Below, piece after piece: positions 53,715 to 62,302 of a DNA stretch of 64,000 nt. The position numbers and the translations under genes are program-made. Position 1 is the stretch's first letter, and each line of letters begins with the position of its first letter. This DNA comes from Glutamicibacter sp. B1 (GTDB lineage Bacteria; Actinomycetota; Actinomycetes; Actinomycetales; Micrococcaceae), in assembly GCF_039602135.1 (NCBI RefSeq), contig NZ_CP125942.1:2604001-2668000 (forward strand), read 5' to 3'. A model generated the notes under the pieces. That model ran no database searches. It saw only the letters and a list, made by a program, of their open reading frames with translations, and was not told where the DNA came from.

Positions 53715-55568
53715 CTACTTCTTGTCGGCTTCGTCTTCGTCGATGACCTCGGCGTCGACGATGTCTTCATCAGCGTTTGGAGCCTGCTCGCCCTCAGGGG
53801 CAGCAGCGCCTTCAGCCTGTGCGTTAGCGTAGATTGCCTCGCCCAGTTTGGTCTGGGAAGCCTGCAATTTCTCGAACGCGGTCTTGACCTCGTCGTCGTT
53901 GTCCTGCTTCTCCAGGGCAGCCTTCAGAGCGTCAACGTCGGCCTGAACCTCGGTCTTGACCTCTTCTGGCAGCTTGTCCTCGTTGTCCTTGATCAGCTTG
54001 TCTACGGAGTAGGCAGCCTGCTCAGCGGCGTTACGGGTCTCAGCTGCCTCACGGCGCTTCTTGTCTTCTTCGGCGTGTGCTTCAGCTTCCTGAACCATGC
54101 GCTCGATGTCATCCTTGGACAGCGAGGAACCACCGGTGATGGTCATCGACTGCTCGGTACCGGTGCCCTTGTCCTTAGCGGAGACGTGCACGATGCCGTT
54201 GGCGTCAATGTCGAAGGTGACCTCAACCTGCGGGATGCCACGAGGAGCCGGTGCGATACCGGTCAGCTCGAAGGTGCCCAGAGCTTTGTTGTCACGGGTG
54301 AACTCGCGCTCGCCCTGGAAGACCTGGATGGATACCGAAGGCTGGTTGTCTTCAGCGGTGGTGAAGGTCTCCGAACGCTTGGTTGGGATTGCGGTGTTGC
54401 GCTCGATCAGCTTAGTCATCACGCCGCCCTTGGTTTCGATACCCAGGGACAGTGGGGTGACGTCGATGAGCAGAACGTCCTTACGCTCACCCTTCAGAAC
54501 GCCTGCCTGCAAGGCTGCACCCACGGCAACAACCTCATCTGGGTTCACGCCCTTGTTAGCTTCCTTGCCGGCCAGGTCCTTGACCAGTTCAGCAACGGCT
54601 GGCATACGGGTGGAACCACCAACGAGGATCACGTGAGCGATATCCGAAACCTTGACGCCTGCTTCTGCGATGACATCGTTGAATGGCTTGCGGGTACGCT
54701 CCAGCAGGTCCTTGGTCAGGTCCTGGAACTTTGCACGCGAGAGGTGCTCGTCCAGGTGCACTGGGCCTTCTGGGGTGACCGAGAGGTACTGCAGGGAGAT
54801 GTTGGTGCTGGTAGCGCTGGACAGTTCCTTCTTAGCCTGCTCAGCAGCTTCCTTCAGACGCTGCAGGGCAATCTTGTCCTTGGACAGGTCTGCACCCTTA
54901 GCCTTGGCCTGTGCCAGCAGCCAATCTACGATGCGCTGGTCCCAGTCATCGCCACCGAGGCGGTTGTCACCAGCGGTGGAGCGCACCTGAATGGTGGAGA
55001 AGCCGTCGTCATCCTTGCCAACTTCGAGCAGGGAGACGTCGAAGGTACCGCCACCGAGGTCGAAGACCAAGATGAGCTCGTCTTCGTTGCCCTTTTCCAG
55101 GCCGTAAGCCAGTGCAGCAGCGGTTGGCTCGTTGACGATACGCAGGACGTTCATGCCTGCGATCTCGCCGGCCTCCTTGGTGGCCTGGCGCTCAGCGTCG
55201 TTGAAGTATGCAGGAACGGTGATCACTGCGTCGGTGACCTTTTCGCCCAGGTAAGCCTCGGCGTCGTTCTTCAGCTTCATCAGGGTACGTGCGGAGATTT
55301 CCTGCGCGGTGTACTTCTTGTCATCAACGTCAATGGTCCAGTCGGTGCCCATGTGGCGCTTGACCGATGCGATGGTGCGGTCGATGTTGTTCACTGCCTG
55401 GCGCTTGGCGATGTCGCCAACCAGGACTTCGCCGCTCTTCGAGAAAGCAACGATCGACGGGGTAGTACGGTTGCCTTCCGCGTTTGCGATAACGGTTGGC
55501 TCACCACCTTCGAGCACGGAAACTACGGAGTTGGTGGTTCCTAGGTCGATACCTACGGCACGCGACAT
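53715..55568 (-). CDS. dnaK: Molecular chaperone DnaK (Hsp70)
   Basis: 617 residues, first gene of the operon. ATPase domain: [25 protein letters not shown] and [14 protein letters not shown]; substrate domain near 390-500 ([17 protein letters not shown]), helical lid, and the conserved acidic end [16 protein letters not shown] lies about seven bases before the ATG. Regulated by two HAIR operators at 55623-55695. Also HspR co-repressor in related organisms. Confidence 0.98.
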   Translation of the reverse strand: MSRAVGIDLGTTNSVVSVLEGGEPTVIANAEGNRTTPSIVAFSKSGEVLVGDIAKRQAVNNIDRTIASVKRHMGTDWTIDVDDKKYTAQEISARTLMKLKNDAEAYLGEKVTDAVITVPAYFNDAERQATKEAGEIAGMNVLRIVNEPTAAALAYGLEKGNEDELILVFDLGGGTFDVSLLEVGKDDDGFSTIQVRSTAGDNRLGGDDWDQRIVDWLLAQAKAKGADLSKDKIALQRLKEAAEQAKKELSSATSTNISLQYLSVTPEGPVHLDEHLSRAKFQDLTKDLLERTRKPFNDVIAEAGVKVSDIAHVILVGGSTRMPAVAELVKDLAGKEANKGVNPDEVVAVGAALQAGVLKGERKDVLLIDVTPLSLGIETKGGVMTKLIERNTAIPTKRSETFTTAEDNQPSVSIQVFQGEREFTRDNKALGTFELTGIAPAPRGIPQVEVTFDIDANGIVHVSAKDKGTGTEQSMTITGGSSLSKDDIERMVQEAEAHAEEDKKRREAAETRNAAEQAAYSVDKLIKDNEDKLPEEVKTEVQADVDALKAALEKQDNDDEVKTAFEKLQASQTKLGEAIYANAQAEGAAAPEGEQAPNADEDIVDAEVIDEDEADKK

Positions 55569-55622
55569 AATGGCTCTCCTTTGCCTTGGTTGAAAGTACT
55601 AACGCTGAGGATATTTATCCTG

Positions 55623-55643
55623 ATTGAGCGTTCTGGACTCAAG
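55623..55643. promoter_or_regulatory. HAIR operator 2 of dnaK
   Basis: ATTGAGC-N7-ACTCAAG on the plus strand, two mismatches from consensus and a perfect right half. It overlaps the promoter -10 on its minus strand. Confidence 0.82.
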
Positions 55644-55669
55644 TTTACTCAGCCGCTTTCGACTGTCAA
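55642..55669 (-). promoter_or_regulatory. dnaK operon promoter
   Basis: Minus strand TTGACA (55664-55669), 16-base spacer, TAAACT (55642-55647). A perfect -35 hexamer between two HAIR elements; the -10 abuts HAIR 2, so HspR binding would directly occlude RNA polymerase. Confidence 0.75.
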
Positions 55670-55674
55670 ATTAA

Positions 55675-55695
55675 CTTGAGCCAACCTCACTCAAC
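55675..55695. promoter_or_regulatory. HAIR operator 1 of dnaK
   Basis: CTTGAGC-N7-ACTCAAC, two mismatches. It lies just upstream of the -35 box of the dnaK promoter, in the gap shared with the divergent small gene at 55733, which it might also control. Confidence 0.8.
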
Positions 55696-55732
55696 TTTGC
55701 GTTCTGTCTTCTTCAACGAACAAAGTGCAAGA

Positions 55733-56050
55733 ATGATTCCCATGCCGAAAAATAATTTTCAGACACAGGACACGCAAGGCATTCAAGGACAAACTACCAG
55801 TGGTTCTCACCGCCTCAACCATCCGAAAAAACGGTCATTTCGGGAGCTGGATCGCCGCACCCAAATAGCTGTAGTCGCCGCTGGAATTATCGAACTGACT
55901 TTGATGATTGCAGCCTTGCGCGATCTTCGTCGACGCCCCGCTCGGCTGGTAAGAGGGCCAAAACCCCTGTGGGCCGTGGTCAGTTGCCTCAACGTACTGG
56001 GAAGCCTTTCCTACTTCATTTTTGGTCGTCGCAAAGACCCCCAAAACTGA
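55733..56050 (+). CDS. PLDc N-terminal-like membrane protein
   Basis: About 105 residues from ATG 55733 (or 55742). Polar N-terminus, then IAVVAAGIIELTLMIAALRDL and KPLWAVVSCLNVLGSLSYFIFGRRK, the two-helix pattern of the phospholipase D nuclease N-terminal domain (PF13396), here as a stand-alone protein. Divergent from dnaK. No clear ribosome binding site. Function unknown. Confidence 0.72.
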   Translation: MIPMPKNNFQTQDTQGIQGQTTSGSHRLNHPKKRSFRELDRRTQIAVVAAGIIELTLMIAALRDLRRRPARLVRGPKPLWAVVSCLNVLGSLSYFIFGRRKDPQN

Positions 56051-56066
56051 TTTACAGACACAATGA

Positions 56067-56102
56067 AACAACCCGCTCTCGCGAAAACGAGAGCGGGTTG
56101 TT
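56067..56102 (+). terminator. Terminator after the PLDc_N-like gene
   Basis: 15-base perfect arms (56067-56081 / 56088-56102), CGAAAA loop. The next 127 bases to the pullulanase stop contain only a weak CCAGATG/CATCTGG repeat. Confidence 0.88.
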
Positions 56103-56229
56103 CGCTGTCAGCATGGACGCTTTGGCAATGAAAACCTCGATTGCCGCACTGACTCAATCAGGTCATCAGTCAACACGCTCATCCAGATGCCGCTGACAGA
56201 TGATCCATCTGGAATGCTCCCATGTACTG

Positions 56230-59200
56230 CTACTTGGCCGAGCCCTGAGGTTCCACCAACACCGCCGCAGTGCGCGCCGGAATAGTCAGCTCACCGGTGG
56301 CACTGTCGAACGAAGTCGACTTCACCCGGTCATCACTTCCACCCGAGAGCGCCTTAGCGAGCGAATAATCGTGACCTACTAATTCCTCAAGGGTCTGCGT
56401 GCTCTCCTTCGGCGAGGCATTGAAGAGCACCAAGGCCCCATCATGCTTGCGGTCAGCATCCTTGCCCACGGTATCGTCGATACGCATCACGATAATTCCT
56501 GGTTCGGCTTCGGACCCACCCAGCGGGAAGCTCACCTTTTGCTCGATGAGATCAGCTGAGCCCAAACGCAACAGACCTACCTCCTTACGAGTCCGTAGCA
56601 AATCCAAAGCTGCCCCTTCAGCGTTAGCCATCGCCGTGACATCGGGCTTGAGCGCAGGGTCTTCTAATAGTGGAGCCATCAGATCCCACTTCTCACCGTT
56701 GTCCGCCTTGGGTGGAAGCCCGGAGCCAAAAGTATTCTCCACGCCGGAGAAGTCGATGCGGTTGAACCAGTCCCCCGAGTTATAGGAATTTCGGTCCAAA
56801 GACTTTGAACGCAATAACTCGGTTCCGGCATGCCAGAACGGAACAGCTTGTGAATACATTACGGTCGCCTGCGAGAGAGTATTCATTCGCACTCGATCTT
56901 CCATGGAGGTATCTCGTGGCAACTTGAGCACAGTGAGGTCGTAGAGCGTTTCGTTATCGTGCGCGTCAACATAGTTGATCACCTCCCCCGGCTGCGAGGC
57001 GTAGCCCGCTTTCGCTCCGCGGTAATCCAATTCATCGCCCCGGTGCACGCTGCCATCCGAAGTCAGGAATTCGAAACCTTCCAGGTTGCCGGCCAAGCCG
57101 AGCTTCACCAGGTCAGTTTCGTGGCCGAGATCCTTCAACGCTTCCTCGGTGCTCCCATTCACCTTGTTGCCGTTGGGATCCGTGCCCAAGCCGGTGCCAA
57201 AGCCCTGACGGAATGTTGAGGATGAGTCAACAGGACTGCCACCATGAACGGCATCGCGCAGTCGGTCATTAAAGGTCCCGATGCCGGTACCGTTCAATTG
57301 ACCCTGAGTGGCTTGATAGAAGCGAGCATTGTCCGCCACTTCACCAAAATTCCATCCTTCGCCGTAGAGGTAAATGGACTTGCCATCCACTCCGTCGCGT
57401 CCCGGTTTCAGTTCATCCAATGCGCTGCGTACAGCTTCCATAGTTTCTCGCGAGTGGTGGCCCATGAGGTCAAAACGGAATCCATCAACCTTATAGTCCT
57501 TGGCCCACACCACCAGGGAATCAACCATCAGTTTCTGCGCCGCAGCGTGTTCCGTAGCTAGGTTCTGGCAGCAGGTCGAGGTTTCCACTTTCCCGGTGGC
57601 ATCAAGTCGGTGGTAGTAACCGGGCACGATCTTATCGAGCACACTGCGATCGGCCTGACCAGAAGCTGCCGTGTGGTTGAACACCTGATCAAGCACTACT
57701 TCTAGCCCCATGCTGTGCAAAGAACCGACCATTGAGCGGAATTCTTCGACACGGTTCGCTCCTTCAGGGTTCGTGGCGTACGAGCCTTCCGGAGCCATGA
57801 AATGGAAGGGGTCGTAGCCCCAGTTGAATCCGTCTTCATCACCGTGGGCAGTAACGCACTCTTGTTGTTTACTTGAGGCTGCCGGCAGCGACTTCAGATC
57901 ACAGTCCGTCTCAACACGTTGCGACTGTTCCTCCTCGATGGTGGCGATATCAAAACTTGGCAGCAGGTGAACGGTAGTCAGGCCGGCCTCAGAAAGCTGT
58001 TTGAGCTGTTTACTCCCGGCTCCGTTGGCTCCAAACGCTCCGTAGCGGCCCCGCTGGTTCTCGGGCACCGAAGCATCTGAAATCGAGAAGTCACGGATCT
58101 GCAGTTCATAGATGCTGCGGTCCACGTCTTTTTCGACGTTTTTGGCTTTGGCCTTACGCCATTGTTTTGGCTGGTGGTGAGGATCGTCCAAGCTCACCGC
58201 CACCGAGTGAGTGGAATTAGTCGTGAGTGCTACCGAATAAGGATCCGTCACGATGTTCGTTTCAATCTTGCCGGTTTCCGGGACGAACACCTGGACTTCC
58301 CAACGGTACTTCGCCTCAGCCATCTGAGGCTTGCCCTTCACCGTCCACACACCGCTGTCCTCCGAATAGCTAGCAGCGTATCGGGCGGCCTTCTCCTTCT
58401 TGTCAGTAATCAGCAGTGTTGCTTTTTGGGCCGTGGGAGCCCAGAGCCTGAAAGTAGGGCGTTTCCCGGTGAAGCTCACGCCGAGTTCTACATCTTCAAG
58501 TGCCTTGGCATAGAGATCATCAATGACACCAGCACTCTGAACTCCGGTGAAGGCGGTGAGTTTCTGGGTATCCCCTTCGCCATCAAATCGTGCCAAGGCC
58601 AGTTGTGAACGCAATGCAGAGGCTACGTCTTCGCGCTCTAGCTCAACACGCAAGGTACGGTAGTCGGCAAGGTGAGGGAACTTCTTGCGTTGTTCTTCAC
58701 TCAACCCACCAATAGTTTCCTTGAGCTCGATTGGCTTCGCACCGGAGATCTCTTCACCGTCCAATTTCAAGCTGGCGTCCTTGGAAGCGTAAAGGGCATA
58801 CCTCTCGCCACTACCCAAATCACGAGGAATGACCAGGGTGTCTGCAGAAATCCACTGCGCTTTCGTTTGACCAACGCCGGCGACTGTATGGGTGTCAGAA
58901 CCAATCTGCAGCAGGTGAGTCTTCGAGTCATAGCTGAAGCTCACCGGCTTCCCTTCGGTCACCGAGAGACTGTAGTTAGCACCTCCGGCGGCACCGTCAA
59001 CGCCATAATTTTCGTCCCACCCGAAGTTGTGTGACACCTTAAATTCGTAGGTACCAGCCGGGATCTTCTCCGTAGTGAATTCATAGGTACCGTCAGCATC
59101 ACCGTCCGCCATTAAAGTAGCGAGGCAGGTTGGATCCCAGTCGGATTTACAGCCCAACTCGTCTTGAAAACTTCCCGGTAAGGTGATCATCGGACCCTGC

Positions 59201-62016
59201 TGATCGCTTTGTACGATGTTATTGCGTGGATCGAAGAAGAACTTGATGGTCCCGCCTTCGTGAGAATATTTGAGGTTGTCACCACCGACAATGCCACCAG
59301 CGCCGTAATTCAGATCCCATGATCCGTTGATGGCTACCTTGTATTCATAGTCCCCTGCTGGGACATCGAATTCGCCAGAGTAGACCCCACCAGGCTGTTC
59401 AGTGAGTTTGGCTGCCTCGCAGGCCGGATCCCAGTCGGTGACACAACCCATTTCGGTGTTATGGCTTCCTGGCACGGTAACCATGGAGATATCCGATTCA
59501 ACCGGTTTTTCCTTCGCGAACCCGGAAACGTCGTTGCCCACGGAAGCATAGGTGGAAGCTGCGCTGTGTTCACCTGCGGCATTGGTACTCACGGCGCGAT
59601 ATTCCACCAAGGTGCCTTGTGATAGCGATGAAACGTCGTGGAAGACTCGCGGGGTGTGGCCTTCTGCCACGCCCAGTAGGTGCCACTTCTCGGTGCCTAC
59701 TTCGCGCCACGACATGCTTGTTTCAGCCCACGCCTGTTCGCCTAGATCCACGGATACGGGTGATACGCCGCTGAGCCCGGCCCCAGATTTTGGAGCGGAA
59801 ATCTCAGGTGTGAAGGCAGCACTATCTACGTTCTTGTCAGCCTTATAAACCACTGCAGATAGCGCCGGCACTGTCACGTTGAGTTTCGCGTCCACAGCAC
59901 TGCTGAGTTTGTCCTCCGCGCCATAGAGCGCTGAGTAACTTGCGTCGGAGGTCAGAGTCGACAACTCAACATCAGCGGATTCCTCCGAGTTGTTCAGGGC
60001 CACCAAATATTCGGTTTTCTCGTCACGGTCCACACGCGAGAAAGCATAAACTCCCTTGGAATCTTGGGCGTATAGCTCTACTTGTGCCCCGCCCTTCAGC
60101 GCTTTGTTTGATTCGCGAAGTTTAGAGAGGGCCGCGATGTGCTGATACAACGGAGAATCACTGTCATAACGATCTTGGGTTCCGAGCTTTTCGCCGGTAA
60201 TCAACTCTTGGTTCTGATAGTCCGAGACTTGAGAAGCGAACAGTGATTGGCGAGAGTCCTTGTCTCCACCGGTGCCTGCAAATCCTTGTTCGTCACCGTA
60301 GTAAACCACCGGCTGGCCACGAGTCAGGAACATCAGCTCATGGGCCAGTTCATCACGTTTGAGTTTCTGGTTGCTGTTGTTCAGGAAGTACCCAATGCGC
60401 CCCATATCGTGATTACCGAGGAAAGTTGGTAGCGCATCAGCAGAAGTATTTGCCGTGGTGTAATAGTCATCCGCCGAGAACAGCGTGCTTAGCGTCTTGG
60501 CTGAATTGCCTCCCGCGAAACCGGCAGCAGCAGATTGGAACGTGAAATCAAGGACGGAATTCATTTCCGTCTTACGCACGTAGGGCGAAAGCTTCTTTGC
60601 ATCGGCATCATAAACTTCGCCAAACATGAAGAAGTCATCTTTACCCTGGGCCCGAGCATAGTCCTGGACTTGCTTGGTCCATTGTTCCCAGAATTCAAAA
60701 TTCACATGTTTTGCGGTGTCGATGCGGAAGCCATCAATTCCGAAGTCCACCCAGTTTTTGTAGACCTCTGCGAAACCGTTGACGACCTTAGGATTTTCGG
60801 TCATGAGGTCATCAAGACCTTGAAAATCGCCGTAGGTGACCGACTCGCCTTCCCATGTTGAGTCCCCGCGGTTGTGATAGAGCGTTGGATCATTGAGCCA
60901 GTCGGGGACCTTCTTGACTTGATCAGAAACAACCGGGGTATAGGGGAAGGAACTGGAAGCATCTAGCTCTGGGAAGGTATCACTGCCTGCGTAGTCCGCC
61001 GGGTCAAAGGCTTGGCCCTGAGCGTCCTTATAGGGAACGGAAGATTGCTCAACGTAGGAATACTTCTTTTCCTTATTATCGATGAGATCTGCGGTGTGGT
61101 TCACGATGATGTCGAAATACACCTTGATGCCACGTTTGTGGGCGTCATCGATCAGTTCGGAGAGTTCTTCGTTGGTGCCTAGATGTGGGTCGATCTGAGT
61201 GAAATCGGTGACCCAATAGCCGTGGTATCCGGCGCTGGCATCATCACCACTACCCTGAACCGGCATGTTCTTAAAACTGGGTGTGAGCCAGATGGCGCTG
61301 GTGCCAAGGCCTTGGATGTAGTCAAGCTTGGAGCGTAAGCCTGCGATGTCACCGCCTTCAAAGAATCCTTTGTTCGTCGGATCAAACCCGGTGGTTAGCC
61401 GATCGCCTTCCAAACCGCCGGTGTCGTTAGCCGTTGACCCATTGGCAAAGCGGTCTGTCATGACGAAATAAAACTGCTCACCAGAGCCGGCTTGCCTGAC
61501 CGGCGCAGAGACCAAATCGGCGTCAGTATCGGAATATTCTCCGCGAAGGTCCAGTGGCACAACCTGCGTCAGCCCCGTAGCCGTATCAAAGGTGAAGCGC
61601 AATCGGCTATCCGCGCTCAGTGCTAGGGGAATGTTCTCTTCTCCCCCGTCCAGTCCATAAGACGTGTCAAAGCTTTTGTTCAACGCTACTTTGTATTCAT
61701 AGTTCCCCGCCGGAACTTCCACTTCCAGGCTGTATTGCCCTTCCTGGTCCGTGGATTGCAGACTGGTAGCTTCACAGTCAGCCATCCAGTCAGCGGAACA
61801 TCCCAACAACGACTGAAAAGAACCGGCCAGAGTCACAGAAGTTTCATCTGCTGCGGCAGGAATACTAGCCAGTGGCGCCATGGGTGCGAGCGCCAGCATC
61901 GGGGTTGCGGCCAAGGCGGTGACCCAACGACGCCAACTACGTTTATGAAGGCCTGGTGGCAGTGGCTGACTGCGCACGGAGGAAGCAGCGCTTTTGCTGT
62001 TCACGAAATGCTCCAT
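56230..62016 (-). CDS. Secreted bifunctional alpha-amylase/type I pullulanase (amylopullulanase)
   Basis: 1928 residues from ATG 62016 (a TTG at 62040 is also possible). Basic signal peptide (HKRSWRRWVTALAATPMLAL...AAADE). Order: X25 module (60-150), GH13 amylase (175-730; nucleophile D433 in DGFRIDTAKH, acid E467 in MFGEVYDAD, D537 in GNHDMG), two more X25 modules (844-937, 942-1037), N-domain and CBM48-like domain, then GH13 pullulanase (about 1300-1830; FNWGYDP near 1397, D1516 in DGFRFDLMG, E1553 in LYGEGWN, D1687 in YVDAHDNE). Splits alpha-1,4 and alpha-1,6 links of starch or pullulan outside the cell. No cell-wall anchor. Single gene under LacI-like operators. Confidence 0.93.
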   Translation of the reverse strand: MEHFVNSKSAASSVRSQPLPPGLHKRSWRRWVTALAATPMLALAPMAPLASIPAAADETSVTLAGSFQSLLGCSADWMADCEATSLQSTDQEGQYSLEVEVPAGNYEYKVALNKSFDTSYGLDGGEENIPLALSADSRLRFTFDTATGLTQVVPLDLRGEYSDTDADLVSAPVRQAGSGEQFYFVMTDRFANGSTANDTGGLEGDRLTTGFDPTNKGFFEGGDIAGLRSKLDYIQGLGTSAIWLTPSFKNMPVQGSGDDASAGYHGYWVTDFTQIDPHLGTNEELSELIDDAHKRGIKVYFDIIVNHTADLIDNKEKKYSYVEQSSVPYKDAQGQAFDPADYAGSDTFPELDASSSFPYTPVVSDQVKKVPDWLNDPTLYHNRGDSTWEGESVTYGDFQGLDDLMTENPKVVNGFAEVYKNWVDFGIDGFRIDTAKHVNFEFWEQWTKQVQDYARAQGKDDFFMFGEVYDADAKKLSPYVRKTEMNSVLDFTFQSAAAGFAGGNSAKTLSTLFSADDYYTTANTSADALPTFLGNHDMGRIGYFLNNSNQKLKRDELAHELMFLTRGQPVVYYGDEQGFAGTGGDKDSRQSLFASQVSDYQNQELITGEKLGTQDRYDSDSPLYQHIAALSKLRESNKALKGGAQVELYAQDSKGVYAFSRVDRDEKTEYLVALNNSEESADVELSTLTSDASYSALYGAEDKLSSAVDAKLNVTVPALSAVVYKADKNVDSAAFTPEISAPKSGAGLSGVSPVSVDLGEQAWAETSMSWREVGTEKWHLLGVAEGHTPRVFHDVSSLSQGTLVEYRAVSTNAAGEHSAASTYASVGNDVSGFAKEKPVESDISMVTVPGSHNTEMGCVTDWDPACEAAKLTEQPGGVYSGEFDVPAGDYEYKVAINGSWDLNYGAGGIVGGDNLKYSHEGGTIKFFFDPRNNIVQSDQQGPMITLPGSFQDELGCKSDWDPTCLATLMADGDADGTYEFTTEKIPAGTYEFKVSHNFGWDENYGVDGAAGGANYSLSVTEGKPVSFSYDSKTHLLQIGSDTHTVAGVGQTKAQWISADTLVIPRDLGSGERYALYASKDASLKLDGEEISGAKPIELKETIGGLSEEQRKKFPHLADYRTLRVELEREDVASALRSQLALARFDGEGDTQKLTAFTGVQSAGVIDDLYAKALEDVELGVSFTGKRPTFRLWAPTAQKATLLITDKKEKAARYAASYSEDSGVWTVKGKPQMAEAKYRWEVQVFVPETGKIETNIVTDPYSVALTTNSTHSVAVSLDDPHHQPKQWRKAKAKNVEKDVDRSIYELQIRDFSISDASVPENQRGRYGAFGANGAGSKQLKQLSEAGLTTVHLLPSFDIATIEEEQSQRVETDCDLKSLPAASSKQQECVTAHGDEDGFNWGYDPFHFMAPEGSYATNPEGANRVEEFRSMVGSLHSMGLEVVLDQVFNHTAASGQADRSVLDKIVPGYYHRLDATGKVETSTCCQNLATEHAAAQKLMVDSLVVWAKDYKVDGFRFDLMGHHSRETMEAVRSALDELKPGRDGVDGKSIYLYGEGWNFGEVADNARFYQATQGQLNGTGIGTFNDRLRDAVHGGSPVDSSSTFRQGFGTGLGTDPNGNKVNGSTEEALKDLGHETDLVKLGLAGNLEGFEFLTSDGSVHRGDELDYRGAKAGYASQPGEVINYVDAHDNETLYDLTVLKLPRDTSMEDRVRMNTLSQATVMYSQAVPFWHAGTELLRSKSLDRNSYNSGDWFNRIDFSGVENTFGSGLPPKADNGEKWDLMAPLLEDPALKPDVTAMANAEGAALDLLRTRKEVGLLRLGSADLIEQKVSFPLGGSEAEPGIIVMRIDDTVGKDADRKHDGALVLFNASPKESTQTLEELVGHDYSLAKALSGGSDDRVKSTSFDSATGELTIPARTAAVLVEPQGSAK

Positions 62017-62097
62017 TGAATTCGAAGGTGCGAGCGGCAAGCCATAAGAGCTGGCTCGCCAGTGATTCAGCCCACACTACTGAGCGAATTCCATCAA

Positions 62098-62111
62098 GTG
62101 CAAGCGTTTCC
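62098..62111. promoter_or_regulatory. LacI/cre-like operator 1 of the amylopullulanase gene
   Basis: GTGCAAGCGTTTCC; with the next base it matches the cre/LacI consensus TGNAANCGNTTNCA. Near the predicted transcription start. Confidence 0.72.
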
Positions 62112-62115
62112 AACA

Positions 62116-62144
62116 TTTACACTCAGATACAGGGAAAACAGCAA
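62116..62144 (-). promoter_or_regulatory. Amylopullulanase promoter candidate
   Basis: Minus strand TTGCTG (62139-62144), 17-base spacer, TGTAAA (62116-62121). It is bracketed by the two operators, so a leader of about 90 bases is expected. Confidence 0.5.
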
Positions 62145-62175
62145 ACTTTTCAGTATTTTTCCAACTTTTTACATA

Positions 62176-62189
62176 GGAAACGCTTGCAC
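62176..62189. promoter_or_regulatory. LacI/cre-like operator 2 of the amylopullulanase gene
   Basis: GGAAACGCTTGCAC, the exact inverse of operator 1, centre-to-centre about 78 bases apart and upstream of the -35 box. A maltose-type LacI regulator (MalR/AglR-like) is the likely binder; none is encoded in this window. Confidence 0.72.
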
Positions 62190-62247
62190 AATCTGGTGTA
62201 AAAGTCTCCAATTGTCATTTTCCGATCCGCCCGGAACCCCACCACCA

Positions 62248-62290
62248 AAAAGAAGCCCCAGACAGCTTTTGGCTGTCTGGGGCTTCTTTT
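62248..62290 (-). terminator. Terminator of the DEAD-box helicase gene
   Basis: Perfect 19-base arms (62248-62266 / 62272-62290), TTTTG loop, flanked by A and T runs. Thirteen bases after the helicase stop on the minus strand. Confidence 0.92.
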
Positions 62291-62302
62291 GGGTACTAGT
62301 TC

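Noticed and set aside
54075..55544. 489-codon open frame on the plus strand, opposite dnaK
   Set aside because: An antisense shadow of the strongly codon-biased dnaK gene. The translation has no recognised domain, no ribosome binding site, and dnaK is certain.
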